From contig OZ252050.1 in assembly GCA_965247975.1 (NCBI GenBank), positions 372,001-436,000 of the forward strand: 64,000 nt of DNA, in the 5' to 3' direction. This stretch comes from Taishania sp965247975 (lineage in GTDB: Bacteria > Bacteroidota > Bacteroidia > Flavobacteriales_D > Crocinitomicaceae). Made by a program: the position numbers and the translations under genes. Numbering within the stretch: position 1 is the first letter of the stretch; every line of letters starts with the position of its first letter. Shown one piece after another: positions 54,315 to 62,947 of this stretch. A model generated the notes under the pieces. It had not been told where the DNA came from. It was given only the letters and a program-made list of their open reading frames with translations, and made no database searches.

Positions 54315-55622
54315 TTATCTCCCACCAGTCCCAAATTCAATCGTATACGGCACCATTCCGTTACCGCCATCTTCTTTTGTTATTTGAGAGATCACAAGGT
54401 GATAATGTGTGTTTGGTTTCAATGCTTCCACTTCGAAGGAAAGCTGTTTTTTGTCAGCTGACCATCCAATGACTTTCTTTATTTTCAGTTTCTCGCCTTG
54501 AATGGCTTCATTATGACTAAAATTTCTCCAGCGGTTGCTCATTGGTTCAGAAAACTCAAGGGTAATTACGTTTAATTGTGGCGAGACTTCATCACTCCCA
54601 TTTTCAAACTCACCAATTCGTTTTACGGTGGGACACATCGATTCGTATTTGATTCCAATTTCACTCCATGTCAAAGGTAAAAACCCCGTGCCATCTAGGA
54701 TTTTGCTAAACGCTGTATCATCGCTGTAATCAAGTTCAATGAGCTCCTTGATTGCTTTTTGTTTATCTATCGCGTTCGTGTAATGCCGTTCACAAACCTC
54801 ATAGCCAATGTAATATCCAAGGTCTCTTTGAATCAATTCATTGGTATTCTCACTCCACATCCAATTTGCAACGTCATCGTTTCTGAAAATTTCAATCATG
54901 TATCTATCGAGTACTTTTTGTTGATTGTTCTTCCCAAATTTGACTGGCTCGGACAGAGGTGCTTCTGCGATGAGCGTAGATATGAATTCTGCCACACCTT
55001 CTGCCACGCTTGCATGAATTATGCTTAAATCTTCCCAACGTTTTTGTTGTGTGTGTATGAGTTCATGCACGGAAATCAGCGGAATATTATAAGGCATAGA
55101 TGTGACAATTGCCTCTTTGACTCCTGCAGGCAATTCACTTAGGTCGGAGTTCATTTGCGCCAGTAAGTATTCTGCACCAAGAAGTACTTTATCTTCTTGA
55201 TAGGTGCCGGAGCTTCTAAAAACGCCGATGGGAAAGTAAATAACGGTCGGTTTAAGCGCTGGATAAATGTTTCTCAATTTCGCGAAATAGTGCTCTATTT
55301 GTTCTTTGTGCGCTACAAGATTGTGTGTGTTTGGTCGAATTGAATTCCAGTATTTTGGGTATTTTAAAATCGCATCCACAAACTCATAATCCTTGTAGTT
55401 TCGAGCTGAAATCATTCCTTTGAGCCCATCTGTGCCTTTGTCAATATACAGCTCATTGATGAGTTTGATTCTTTCTAAACTGTCTGAAGCTTCGGTGATT
55501 GCGTCATAGGCAATCCAAAAGTTGTCAAGGTCGGTAGTCACAATTTTAACTGTGGAATTTTGACCAAGAATGGAATTCCAGAAGGATAGAATGAGTATGG
55601 TTGAAATAAGTATTTTTTTCAT
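54315..55622 (-). CDS. Exported HExxH metallopeptidase-like protein with Ig-like C-terminus
   Basis: 435 aa. Signal peptide 1-20 (ends I-L-G-Q). H-E-L-I-H at 186-190 is a zinc-binding HExxH motif, with E-G-V-A-E-F about 22 residues later giving a possible third ligand (gluzincin-like). Residues about 345-430 resemble an SbsA-type Ig domain (T-L-E-F-S-E-P-M-S). It probably acts in the periplasm or outside; substrate unknown. Stands alone on the minus strand. Confidence 0.7.
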   Translation of the reverse strand: MKKILISTILILSFWNSILGQNSTVKIVTTDLDNFWIAYDAITEASDSLERIKLINELYIDKGTDGLKGMISARNYKDYEFVDAILKYPKYWNSIRPNTHNLVAHKEQIEHYFAKLRNIYPALKPTVIYFPIGVFRSSGTYQEDKVLLGAEYLLAQMNSDLSELPAGVKEAIVTSMPYNIPLISVHELIHTQQKRWEDLSIIHASVAEGVAEFISTLIAEAPLSEPVKFGKNNQQKVLDRYMIEIFRNDDVANWMWSENTNELIQRDLGYYIGYEVCERHYTNAIDKQKAIKELIELDYSDDTAFSKILDGTGFLPLTWSEIGIKYESMCPTVKRIGEFENGSDEVSPQLNVITLEFSEPMSNRWRNFSHNEAIQGEKLKIKKVIGWSADKKQLSFEVEALKPNTHYHLVISQITKEDGGNGMVPYTIEFGTGGR

Positions 55623-55731
55623 GATTTAATTTTTAAAAAAGAGACACCCTTACGAATGCCTCCTTAAACTAAATATAGATTGTACTGATTTAGAAACTCT
55701 AAAAGGTTATTTTAAGTGTTGATTAGTCTTT

Positions 55732-56913
55732 TTAAACACGTTTGAAACTTGAAACGCCAGAAACTTCCTGATTTGTAATGGATGGCTTGCCTTTGCATTT
55801 TACATCACTGGCTCCGGAAACTTCTACATCTAAAGTATCGCTTACATTTATTTTCAAGTCGGAAGCTCCTGAGCAATCAACCACGGCATTTTTTACAGTT
55901 AACTCGTATGATTGTAATTCTGTTGCACCCGAACAATCCAATTCCATGTTTTTACTTGTTCCTTTTAATTCAACTTCACTCGCACCAGAGGCGTCAATGT
56001 ATAAATTTGTTGTTTCCAAATTGACATTCAACTCAGAAGCGCCTGATAAATCCATTTTCAACGTTTCGGTTTGCAAGTCAATTTTTAACTCCGTAGCTCC
56101 TTGAGTGGTTATTTTTAAGTTATCACTTTTAATGGTGCCTTCACCAATAAGTTCGGTGGCTCCAGAACAGTGAATGCTCTTCAAATCTTTCACCGTTACG
56201 ATCACTAAAACATTAATGTCGTGGTAACTTTTTCCTTTGGTATCAATGCCAATGTGCAGTGTCCCGCCTTGATTTTTGATGGTCAAGACCTCTTTGCCTT
56301 TTTCGTCGGCTTGCACAACAACATCGCATTTAGATCCTTGTTTTAATAGCACATTCGCTATTCCAGAAGTGCTGATAGATGTAAATTCTCCATACTCTTT
56401 GTCGTCGAATTTTGCTAAATGAGCAGACTTGTCGATGTTGTCAAACATTCTACGCATCGGCATTTCTGGAAGGCTCGGAGCAGGAAACACAGGGGGTACA
56501 GCACCAACATTTGGTGGACCAGAAACATTTGGAGCACTAGGAAAACGAGCCGAAGTATCGTTGCTTTTCAAAGGATCTTTCGGTAAAACTCTGCCTTGGC
56601 TGTCCACCAATGTAATCGTTTTTAGCGCATTGTTGGGATAAGAATCTTTCGCCAATAATGCACCATTTTGTTGGTTGTTTCCGTTGCCTCCGAACATAAA
56701 GAAAGCACCGATTCCTAAGCCTGTGGCTACTAATGTTGAATAAAACATAATTCCTAATTTTGAGGTAAATACTACTTTGAATTTTGTGAACAACCCAAGG
56801 AGTAGTGTTCCAAGTGTAGCATAGCCAATCCATTTCTGAATTTCTTGCACGCTTGTTTCCGGCGCTTCGTTCCGCGCTTTCTCAAACAAATTATTTAATG
56901 TATTTTCAGACAT
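55732..56913 (-). CDS. Membrane-anchored DUF2807 (head-GIN) protein
   Basis: 393 aa. Residues 1-45 are polar; two transmembrane segments (about 30-45 and 50-70) follow, then a Pro/Asn-rich linker and a DUF2807 adhesin-like beta-helix from about 165 to the end, with repeated D-C-S-G-A-S/T-E-L turns. Its start overlaps the ECF sigma gene by 8 nt, the place usual for an anti-sigma factor, so the short N-terminus may bind the sigma factor. That is inference. Confidence 0.75.
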   Translation of the reverse strand: MSENTLNNLFEKARNEAPETSVQEIQKWIGYATLGTLLLGLFTKFKVVFTSKLGIMFYSTLVATGLGIGAFFMFGGNGNNQQNGALLAKDSYPNNALKTITLVDSQGRVLPKDPLKSNDTSARFPSAPNVSGPPNVGAVPPVFPAPSLPEMPMRRMFDNIDKSAHLAKFDDKEYGEFTSISTSGIANVLLKQGSKCDVVVQADEKGKEVLTIKNQGGTLHIGIDTKGKSYHDINVLVIVTVKDLKSIHCSGATELIGEGTIKSDNLKITTQGATELKIDLQTETLKMDLSGASELNVNLETTNLYIDASGASEVELKGTSKNMELDCSGATELQSYELTVKNAVVDCSGASDLKINVSDTLDVEVSGASDVKCKGKPSITNQEVSGVSSFKRV

Positions 56914-57424
56914 ATTCTTTTTTCATTTCAATTTTTGGTTCGTCGCTTAACAACTCCGCCAATGCTTGTCTTCCACGAGCCAATCGTTGTTTCACCGCCG
57001 ATTCGCCTGTGTCTTGAATTTCAGCAACTTCCTTTACCGAAAATCCAGATATTTCATATAAAATCAATGCTTCACGTTGAGCTTCGGGCAACTTTGAAAG
57101 ACCTTTGTACAAGTCACTAATTTCAAGTTGTTTTTCAGCTGTGTTGAGCGTTGAACCGTTCTGATTATGTGTTTCATTCCAACTTTCTTCGCTCATTTTA
57201 CGTTTTGCGTTTGAAAGAATTCGAATGCTTGTTCCGAATAAAAAGTACAGAAATGCATCTTTGTTTTGGATGTTTTCAAATTTTTCGAAAGCAACTAAAA
57301 CTGTTTCTTGCATCAAATCTTTAAAATCCATTTCACCATAAACCCTTGCTTTGCAGAAGCGTTCGAAGCGCGCATGTATGGGCCCATACAATGCCATGAA
57401 TTCTTTTTTCTTTTTATTGCTCAT
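56906..57424 (-). CDS. ECF-type RNA polymerase sigma factor
   Basis: 172 aa. Region 2 contains F-K-D-L-M-Q-E-T-V-L-V-A-F-E-K-F near 33-48; region 4 contains L-S-K-L-P-E-A-Q-R-E-A-L-I-L-Y-E-I-S-G-F-S and E-S-A-V-K-Q-R-L-A-R-G-R-Q-A-L, the HTH that reads the -35 box. It redirects RNA polymerase to a regulon not visible here. Co-transcribed with the overlapping DUF2807 gene. Confidence 0.93.
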   Translation of the reverse strand: MSNKKKKEFMALYGPIHARFERFCKARVYGEMDFKDLMQETVLVAFEKFENIQNKDAFLYFLFGTSIRILSNAKRKMSEESWNETHNQNGSTLNTAEKQLEISDLYKGLSKLPEAQREALILYEISGFSVKEVAEIQDTGESAVKQRLARGRQALAELLSDEPKIEMKKEYV

Positions 57425-57577
57425 TGAGTTTGTTCACACTAAGTTAGTGTAGTGATTTTAAATTTGGTTACATCCTTCGCTAAAATAAATCTGTTAACAT
57501 ATGATTATTAGCATATATTATGTTTGTAATTCGTTAGTGAAGTTACACCATTTGGCATCAATAATGCCGTATTTTTT
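57425..57577. promoter_or_regulatory. Upstream region of the sigma factor gene
   Basis: AT-rich non-coding DNA before the tandem repeats. CACTAAGTTAGTG (57438-57450) is a dyad 14 nt upstream of the ATG and could be an operator or autoregulation site. Confidence 0.35.
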
Positions 57578-58152
57578 ACCGCAGAGGACACAAAGAGCGC
57601 AAAGAATTTTTATTGTTTAAAACCTATTTTGTAATGTAATAGATTCCCTCTGGGTCCTCCGTGACTTTAGCGGGAAAAAATATTCACTTTTAACCGCAGA
57701 GCGCACAAAGAGCGCAAAGAGTTTTTATGGTTTAAAAGCTATTTTGTAATGTAATAGATTCCCTCAGGGTGCTCCGTGACCTTGGCGGTAAAAAATATTC
57801 ACTTTTAACCGCAGAGCGCATAAAGAGCGCAAAGAGTTTTTATGGTTTAAAAGCTATTTTGTAATGTAATAGATTCCCTCTGGGTCCTCCGTGACCTTGT
57901 CGGTAAAAAATATTCACTTTTAACCGCAGAGCGCACAAAGAGCGCAAAGAGTTTTTATGGTTTAAAAGCTATTTTGTAATGTAATAGATTCCCTCTGGGG
58001 CCTCCGTGACCTTGGCGGTAAAAAATATTCACTTTTAACCGCAGAGCGCACAAAGAGCGCAAAGAGTTACTAATCGTTTAACACCTATTCTTGATTGTAT
58101 TGGATTCACTCTGCGCCCTCCGTGTTCTTTGCGTTAAACTGAAAATGCACTC
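57578..58152. repeat. Five tandem copies of a 115-bp repeat
   Basis: The ACCGCAG start recurs at 57578, 57693, 57808, 57923 and 58038, exactly every 115 bp. Units 2-4 are nearly identical; the first and last are more diverged. Each has a left arm ACCGCAGAG...GCGCAAAGAG and a right arm CTCTGGG...CCTCCGTGACC...GCGGT that are partly complementary, so each unit can fold. No coding potential and no unique spacers. Confidence 0.9.
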
Positions 58153-58191
58153 ATATAACTCTGACCACCTATGGGAATAAGAACAATTAAC

Positions 58192-59331
58192 TTATGGAAT
58201 CGCCCAAAACACGATCGGATTATTCGTTTTGTACATTGTCGTTTTTCTGTTTAAATTTTTGTCGTTGAATGTTTCAAATTTCGATGTTGACTTCAATGCA
58301 TCCAACGGCAAAAGTTCGATGTATTCCCTGTTTTTTCCTTGTTCTCTCGTTTCTAAGTTGTATTCACTTGATAATGGACATTCAATGCGGTACAAGTTTT
58401 TCGCCATGTAATAATCCAAGTAAAATTCTTTGCTTGTATTTTCCTGATTGTTCCAATTAGCAGATGGATTCAAAACCAGCGGTTTTCCATGAACCAATCG
58501 ATCACGCACTTCTTCTATGCTCAAAAATTGACCATTTTCGTCTTGCACATAAGCATCATGTGTTGGGTCGAGGTAAGCCCATTTGGAAAGGGAAGGAACA
58601 TAAGCAGTGTTAATTACATGACAATCATCAAATTGCGCTTCTTTGGGCATGCATGTCGCATAGCGCGATTTAAATCCTAAGGCTAAATAACATTCATTCA
58701 AGGTAATTCCCAGTCCTCTGCAATTCAAGCCCCGCGAACCATCTTTGCACGCAGAAATCATAGCACTGGCATTTTTTGTATCTGGATTTCCATTATTTCC
58801 ATCGTGGCGCACTTTGTTGTGGAGCCAATGCATGACATTCAATAGTTGTGAAATGTCATTTCCATTTCCAGCGATTGAATCTAAGTTGTGTTCTTTGCGC
58901 AACGCCACCAACGCTGGATGATTTTTGTCTTGGTAGGTGAATTCAGGAATTTTGCGTTTGTCCTTGAGATTATATGTACCTGCATTTTTTAATCGCGCCA
59001 AATAATCGATGACTTCCACAAATTCGACACGGGTATTGAAAGTATCTTTTTCGTTGTAGATCACAATGAAATCAACAATGGGTTTCTTTTTCGTCACAGC
59101 TACTTTGAGCGTATCGAGGTCTGTGCAAAACCAAACTTCTTTGTCACCAGTTTTGTAAGTGTCTGGGTTTAGTCCTGGTGTGAGCGTCCAAGTAGATTCA
59201 TTGCCTGGATTGTTAAAGTCAATGAACTTAAAAGTCATGACATCTGATCGCAACACAATTTTATGTTTCTTAGATTGCGAAAATCCAAGAGTTGCGGATA
59301 TAAGAAAAGAAGCAAGTAAAGTAAATTTCAT
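58192..59331 (-). CDS. Exported transglutaminase-like protein
   Basis: 379 aa. Signal peptide 1-18 (G-F-S-Q). The core (about 150-270) has the Cys-His-Asp arrangement of transglutaminase-like cysteine proteases: G-L-N-C-R-G-L, D-D-C-H-V-I-N-T-A-Y and Y-L-D-P-T-H-D-A. C-A-K/P-E near A-T-C-M-P-K is typical too. The family includes peptidases and cross-linking enzymes; substrate unknown. Stands alone, next to the tandem repeats. Confidence 0.8.
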   Translation of the reverse strand: MKFTLLASFLISATLGFSQSKKHKIVLRSDVMTFKFIDFNNPGNESTWTLTPGLNPDTYKTGDKEVWFCTDLDTLKVAVTKKKPIVDFIVIYNEKDTFNTRVEFVEVIDYLARLKNAGTYNLKDKRKIPEFTYQDKNHPALVALRKEHNLDSIAGNGNDISQLLNVMHWLHNKVRHDGNNGNPDTKNASAMISACKDGSRGLNCRGLGITLNECYLALGFKSRYATCMPKEAQFDDCHVINTAYVPSLSKWAYLDPTHDAYVQDENGQFLSIEEVRDRLVHGKPLVLNPSANWNNQENTSKEFYLDYYMAKNLYRIECPLSSEYNLETREQGKNREYIELLPLDALKSTSKFETFNDKNLNRKTTMYKTNNPIVFWAIP

Positions 59332-59463
59332 AGCGCCATGATTCGTGATGTACTAAATTTAACTAAATAGTGTAATGACATGCGATTTGGTTACATGATT
59401 TGTTAAAAATTAATCTGAATTAGAAAAATACAATTATTTCAGCTGGTTTTATGAAAAAATGTG

Positions 59464-59471
59464 TATCTTTG
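59464..59471 (+). promoter_or_regulatory. -7 box TATCTTTG of the initiator tRNA gene
   Basis: Perfect TAnnTTTG, about 88 nt before the tRNA. A CTGG/TTTT sequence about 19 nt upstream could serve as a weak -33 element. Implies a roughly 80-nt leader cut off during tRNA processing. Confidence 0.55.
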
Positions 59472-59558
59472 CAAACGCATTTGACAAACGAGTCGTTAAA
59501 AATGCACTTTTTCCAAGCTTGGAAAATATTAGATTTAAAAAAAGCAATAAACATATAT

Positions 59559-59634
<76 letters not shown>

Positions 59635-59638
59635 TTGA

Positions 59639-59667
59639 AAGGATAGTCAATTTGGCTATCCTTTTTT
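59639..59667 (+). terminator. Rho-independent terminator of the tRNA
   Basis: AAGGATAG / CTATCCTT stem with a 9-nt loop followed by a T-rich run ending near 59667, beginning 5 nt after the CCA end. Confidence 0.85.
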
Positions 59668-59771
59668 CGTATATACTGAATTTTGGCTTCATTTCGAACC
59701 TGGTTATTTGAAGTTAAAGTGCTTCTCTATACAATTATCATTTTTCAAGAACTGGTCAATATTTCATGTAA

Positions 59772-62066
59772 TTACTTCATTTCAGGCAAATACCATTCTA
59801 CAAGATCTTTAATGTGTTTAGGTGCAATTGCGATTGTTTCTAGAAACGAAATTTGATTCTCGTTAATTTCTTGAACATAAACTGCAATTTCTTTGACTGA
59901 TTCTGACGGAAAACCGTATCTTAATAAAAGAATGTATAAACTATTATTAGTGCCATATTTGAAAAGTTCAACGAATCTGTTCGCTCTTGGGTCATGTCGA
60001 TGTTCATAATAGATTTGAAATGCAGCGATTAATGTGTCTGAAATCGAAAAGGAAAGAACCTGATCAGAATAGTCATAAGTGTCGTACATTACGGCATCGT
60101 AACTCACTTTTTCTTTTAGGGTTTCTGCTTTGAAAAGACTAAACTTCTTCTCTAAACTACTATCGGGTAATTTATTTGCTGGTTGAGAAAACTTTGCATA
60201 AATCGCAAGTTTGTCATCCCTTCCTGAGATAAAACTATAACGTATCCCGACTATTTCGCTAAATGATCTACCTTGTGCAATATGAAAAAAAATATCAATC
60301 GCTTGATAAAAAACACTTGTCTCACCTAGAAGTAATTCTCGTCCTAACGATGCTTCAAAAATTCTTTTTAATGAATATTTAGCCTGATCTCGTTTTTCCT
60401 TATTGTCACTACCTCCAATACTTCTCCCTAAATCGTCAGGATACCTGTAAAAAATATTCAAGAACTGCTCTGCATCTAATAAAACTAGTGGATGAGATAA
60501 TCGATCTACTTTTTTTTGAGGAACATTTTTTTCATCGTTAAAAGTATCATTTTGAATAGATTCTATAAATTCTTTTTCATCATTCTCGTGAACTCCAGTT
60601 GGAGGGTTTTCCAGAAGAGACTCCTCATTGAGAGAGAAAGGTGTTTTTATTCTTTCTGAGAAAAGCTTAGCGCTGGTTGTAAAAACGTATCCATAATCAA
60701 ATATCTTGTTGTTGGTCAACCTACCTGCTCGACCGATCAAATTTTTAAATGCCAAAGCTCTTTCAGAATTGGTTCCAGCAAAAAATCTGTTATTATGCAA
60801 CCACACAATATCGAAAGGCATATTTACTCCTTGCGCTAAGGTACTTGTTGCAAAACAGAGAGAAGAAAAACCTTTCCGAATAAAGGCTTCAATCAAAAAA
60901 CGAACTTCTAGCGGAATGGATCCATGATGGATTACAACACCCTTATTCAACAATTCTATCAAGTAAGATGAATGTCCTGGTTTATCGGCACCAATGATAT
61001 GCTTAATAGTTTCAATTATTTCTATAGCTTCTGGATCTTCTATAGTGGCTAGTCCCGAAATGTATTGTTGAAAATCATCTCTGAAAGATCCATTATAAAT
61101 CGAGTTCTTTGAAACATAAACTAAAATGGAGTGATCACCACTTAAAGCAAATGCTTTGAAATCACTTCCAAATTCGATGCTGTTTTTTTTATTATATCCT
61201 TTTTCCAGATAAGGAGAAAAATAGTAATAACCGCCCCAGTTTTCTTGCACGCAAATTCTTCCTACAGCTCCATGATTATAAGCATGAGCGTATTCATTAC
61301 CAGTCGACAATCGATGTTTCGAAAATTGTGCTTCAGGGTTCTCTATAAACGGATGAGCAAATATAATTTTAGCATTGGGAAAATTTTTCTTTACTCTTCT
61401 TACAGTAACATCGAAAATAACTCCTCGTGTAACTTCTTCAGAAATTTGAGCTTCGTCAAAGAAGAAGGTTTTGATGTTCATTATATCTTTGAATTGATAT
61501 AGATCTTTTGATCTCTCTGGCGTAAGAATAAATATTCGCCGTAATTGCCTGCTAGTATAAATTACGTCAACAAATGAAGTTATCATTACGTTCTTATCAC
61601 CGTCGAACTTACTCCTCATAGAATTAACATACTCTGCAATAAGAGCCCTTGAGGGAACAACGATCACGGCATCGCCAGAGTCTTCCGCAATAAAGTCGCG
61701 TATAGAATAAGATTTACCAGCACTGGTTGGCGCAGAAATTGAGATATGTTGCACATCATCTATTGCACGTCTTATGCTGGCTTGCACAGGAGTTAAAACT
61801 GCATTGTACTTTTCCTCGTGAGTTTGGCCAAAACCCTGCATCAAAAATGAATACAAATTGTTCGGAGATTGAATTTTATAGAACAGTCCTAAAGCTGAAA
61901 TTATTTTTTCTTCAAATAATTCAAAGGATTTAGGATGGAATTCTTTTATATAACTTAATTTCTCCAGTATAATTGCATCTTTTGGTCCTTCACGATGAAT
62001 CAAGTCTAAAACTTTTGACAATTCATCTTCTATGTTTTCGGATTGTTTAACTTCCTGAATTGTCAT
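59772..62066 (-). CDS. hamB: Hachiman HamB-like helicase
   Basis: 764 aa superfamily-2 helicase. Motif I A-P-T-S-A-G-K-S near 110-120, motif Ia V-V-P-S-R-A-L, motif II F-F-D-E-A-Q, motif V F-A-T-S-T-L-A-Q-G-V-N-M-P, motif VI G-R-A-G-R-L-T. The C-terminal 250 residues are helical and unrecognised. It overlaps hamA by 20 nt. In Hachiman (and the similar AbpAB pair) the helicase scans DNA and controls the partner nuclease, protecting against phages. The helicase class is certain, the Hachiman label strong from its partner. Confidence 0.88.
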   Translation of the reverse strand: MTIQEVKQSENIEDELSKVLDLIHREGPKDAIILEKLSYIKEFHPKSFELFEEKIISALGLFYKIQSPNNLYSFLMQGFGQTHEEKYNAVLTPVQASIRRAIDDVQHISISAPTSAGKSYSIRDFIAEDSGDAVIVVPSRALIAEYVNSMRSKFDGDKNVMITSFVDVIYTSRQLRRIFILTPERSKDLYQFKDIMNIKTFFFDEAQISEEVTRGVIFDVTVRRVKKNFPNAKIIFAHPFIENPEAQFSKHRLSTGNEYAHAYNHGAVGRICVQENWGGYYYFSPYLEKGYNKKNSIEFGSDFKAFALSGDHSILVYVSKNSIYNGSFRDDFQQYISGLATIEDPEAIEIIETIKHIIGADKPGHSSYLIELLNKGVVIHHGSIPLEVRFLIEAFIRKGFSSLCFATSTLAQGVNMPFDIVWLHNNRFFAGTNSERALAFKNLIGRAGRLTNNKIFDYGYVFTTSAKLFSERIKTPFSLNEESLLENPPTGVHENDEKEFIESIQNDTFNDEKNVPQKKVDRLSHPLVLLDAEQFLNIFYRYPDDLGRSIGGSDNKEKRDQAKYSLKRIFEASLGRELLLGETSVFYQAIDIFFHIAQGRSFSEIVGIRYSFISGRDDKLAIYAKFSQPANKLPDSSLEKKFSLFKAETLKEKVSYDAVMYDTYDYSDQVLSFSISDTLIAAFQIYYEHRHDPRANRFVELFKYGTNNSLYILLLRYGFPSESVKEIAVYVQEINENQISFLETIAIAPKHIKDLVEWYLPEMK

Positions 62067-62820
62067 AACTCACACCAACTATATAAATATTTTTTGCCTT
62101 TTTTAGATTCTCATAAATTAGTGTATTCTCAAGAGCACGAGTTAGAATCAACAAAGGATTCTTTGCATTTATCGAGAATCCTAATACGATTCCGAAAATA
62201 TCATTGTCAAGATTAGATGCTTCAGTTTCTCCTGCTATTGATCCTAGATGAACATTATCCATTAAATGCTTAGCATCTTCAATAAATTTGTCTGCTTGTC
62301 CTCCTGCGCCAGAAGTATCTCCTGAATTGCCTCCATAAGGGTTGGACGAACTTGAAAACTTCGCTTCACCGAAATTAACTATTTTTCCTTTACATATTGT
62401 ATGAAAATCAAACCCTTCATTCTGCGATAAATTGGGTTTCCAAAGCTCCGCTAATGGCAATGAACGATGTTCAAAAACAACCTCTAAGGCTTTAGCCGAT
62501 CCCATTGAAACCATCAATTCGCCAAACTCGCTTTTTACATTCTCTTTATCAGTCAAATTTCCTTTAAAAATTCTAACTAATTTTTTTGCCGTACGCCCTG
62601 CAGTATCTTCATAAGCACGTCGAGCTCTTTGATCCAAGTCAATTATCCAAGATTTATCTGTTACTCGACTTGCAAGTTTATTTGCAATTTGTTGCAAATC
62701 CCATATATTAGCATGGCAAACAAAGATGTTTTCAGCATCTGAATTTGATTCAATTAATGAAAAAGTTGCACCCCAAGATTTTTCGTTAAAATTTTCGCGA
62801 TAGTTTAATGATGCAGGCAT
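62047..62820 (-). CDS. hamA: Hachiman HamA-like DUF1837 nuclease
   Basis: 257 aa. Matches DUF1837: E-F-G-E-L-M in the middle, L-P-L-A-E-L-W-K-P, then G-F-D-F-H ... V-N-F-G-E-A-K-F, which carries the D-(x)n-E-x-K nuclease core. A Ser/Gly-rich S-S-S-N-P-Y-G-G loop follows. HamA is an effector nuclease held in check by HamB. First gene of the pair; upstream is a 127-bp divergent gap to the next gene. AbpA of AbpAB is the closest alternative name. Confidence 0.85.
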   Translation of the reverse strand: MPASLNYRENFNEKSWGATFSLIESNSDAENIFVCHANIWDLQQIANKLASRVTDKSWIIDLDQRARRAYEDTAGRTAKKLVRIFKGNLTDKENVKSEFGELMVSMGSAKALEVVFEHRSLPLAELWKPNLSQNEGFDFHTICKGKIVNFGEAKFSSSSNPYGGNSGDTSGAGGQADKFIEDAKHLMDNVHLGSIAGETEASNLDNDIFGIVLGFSINAKNPLLILTRALENTLIYENLKKAKNIYIVGVSYDNSGS

Positions 62821-62947
62821 AATTGCCGGTTTTTTTGGTTTGTGTCTAAAGATAGTAATAAATGTGGAATAAACTTAACTTATTTCAGCTTAAAAAAAGA
62901 GCAAGGTAAGTTTATTTTATATATATTCGTCTCAATTTCAATCTACT

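Noticed and set aside
57578..58152. Possible CRISPR array
   Set aside because: Repeats of 115 bp are directly adjacent with no unique spacers, far longer than CRISPR repeats, and no cas genes are near.
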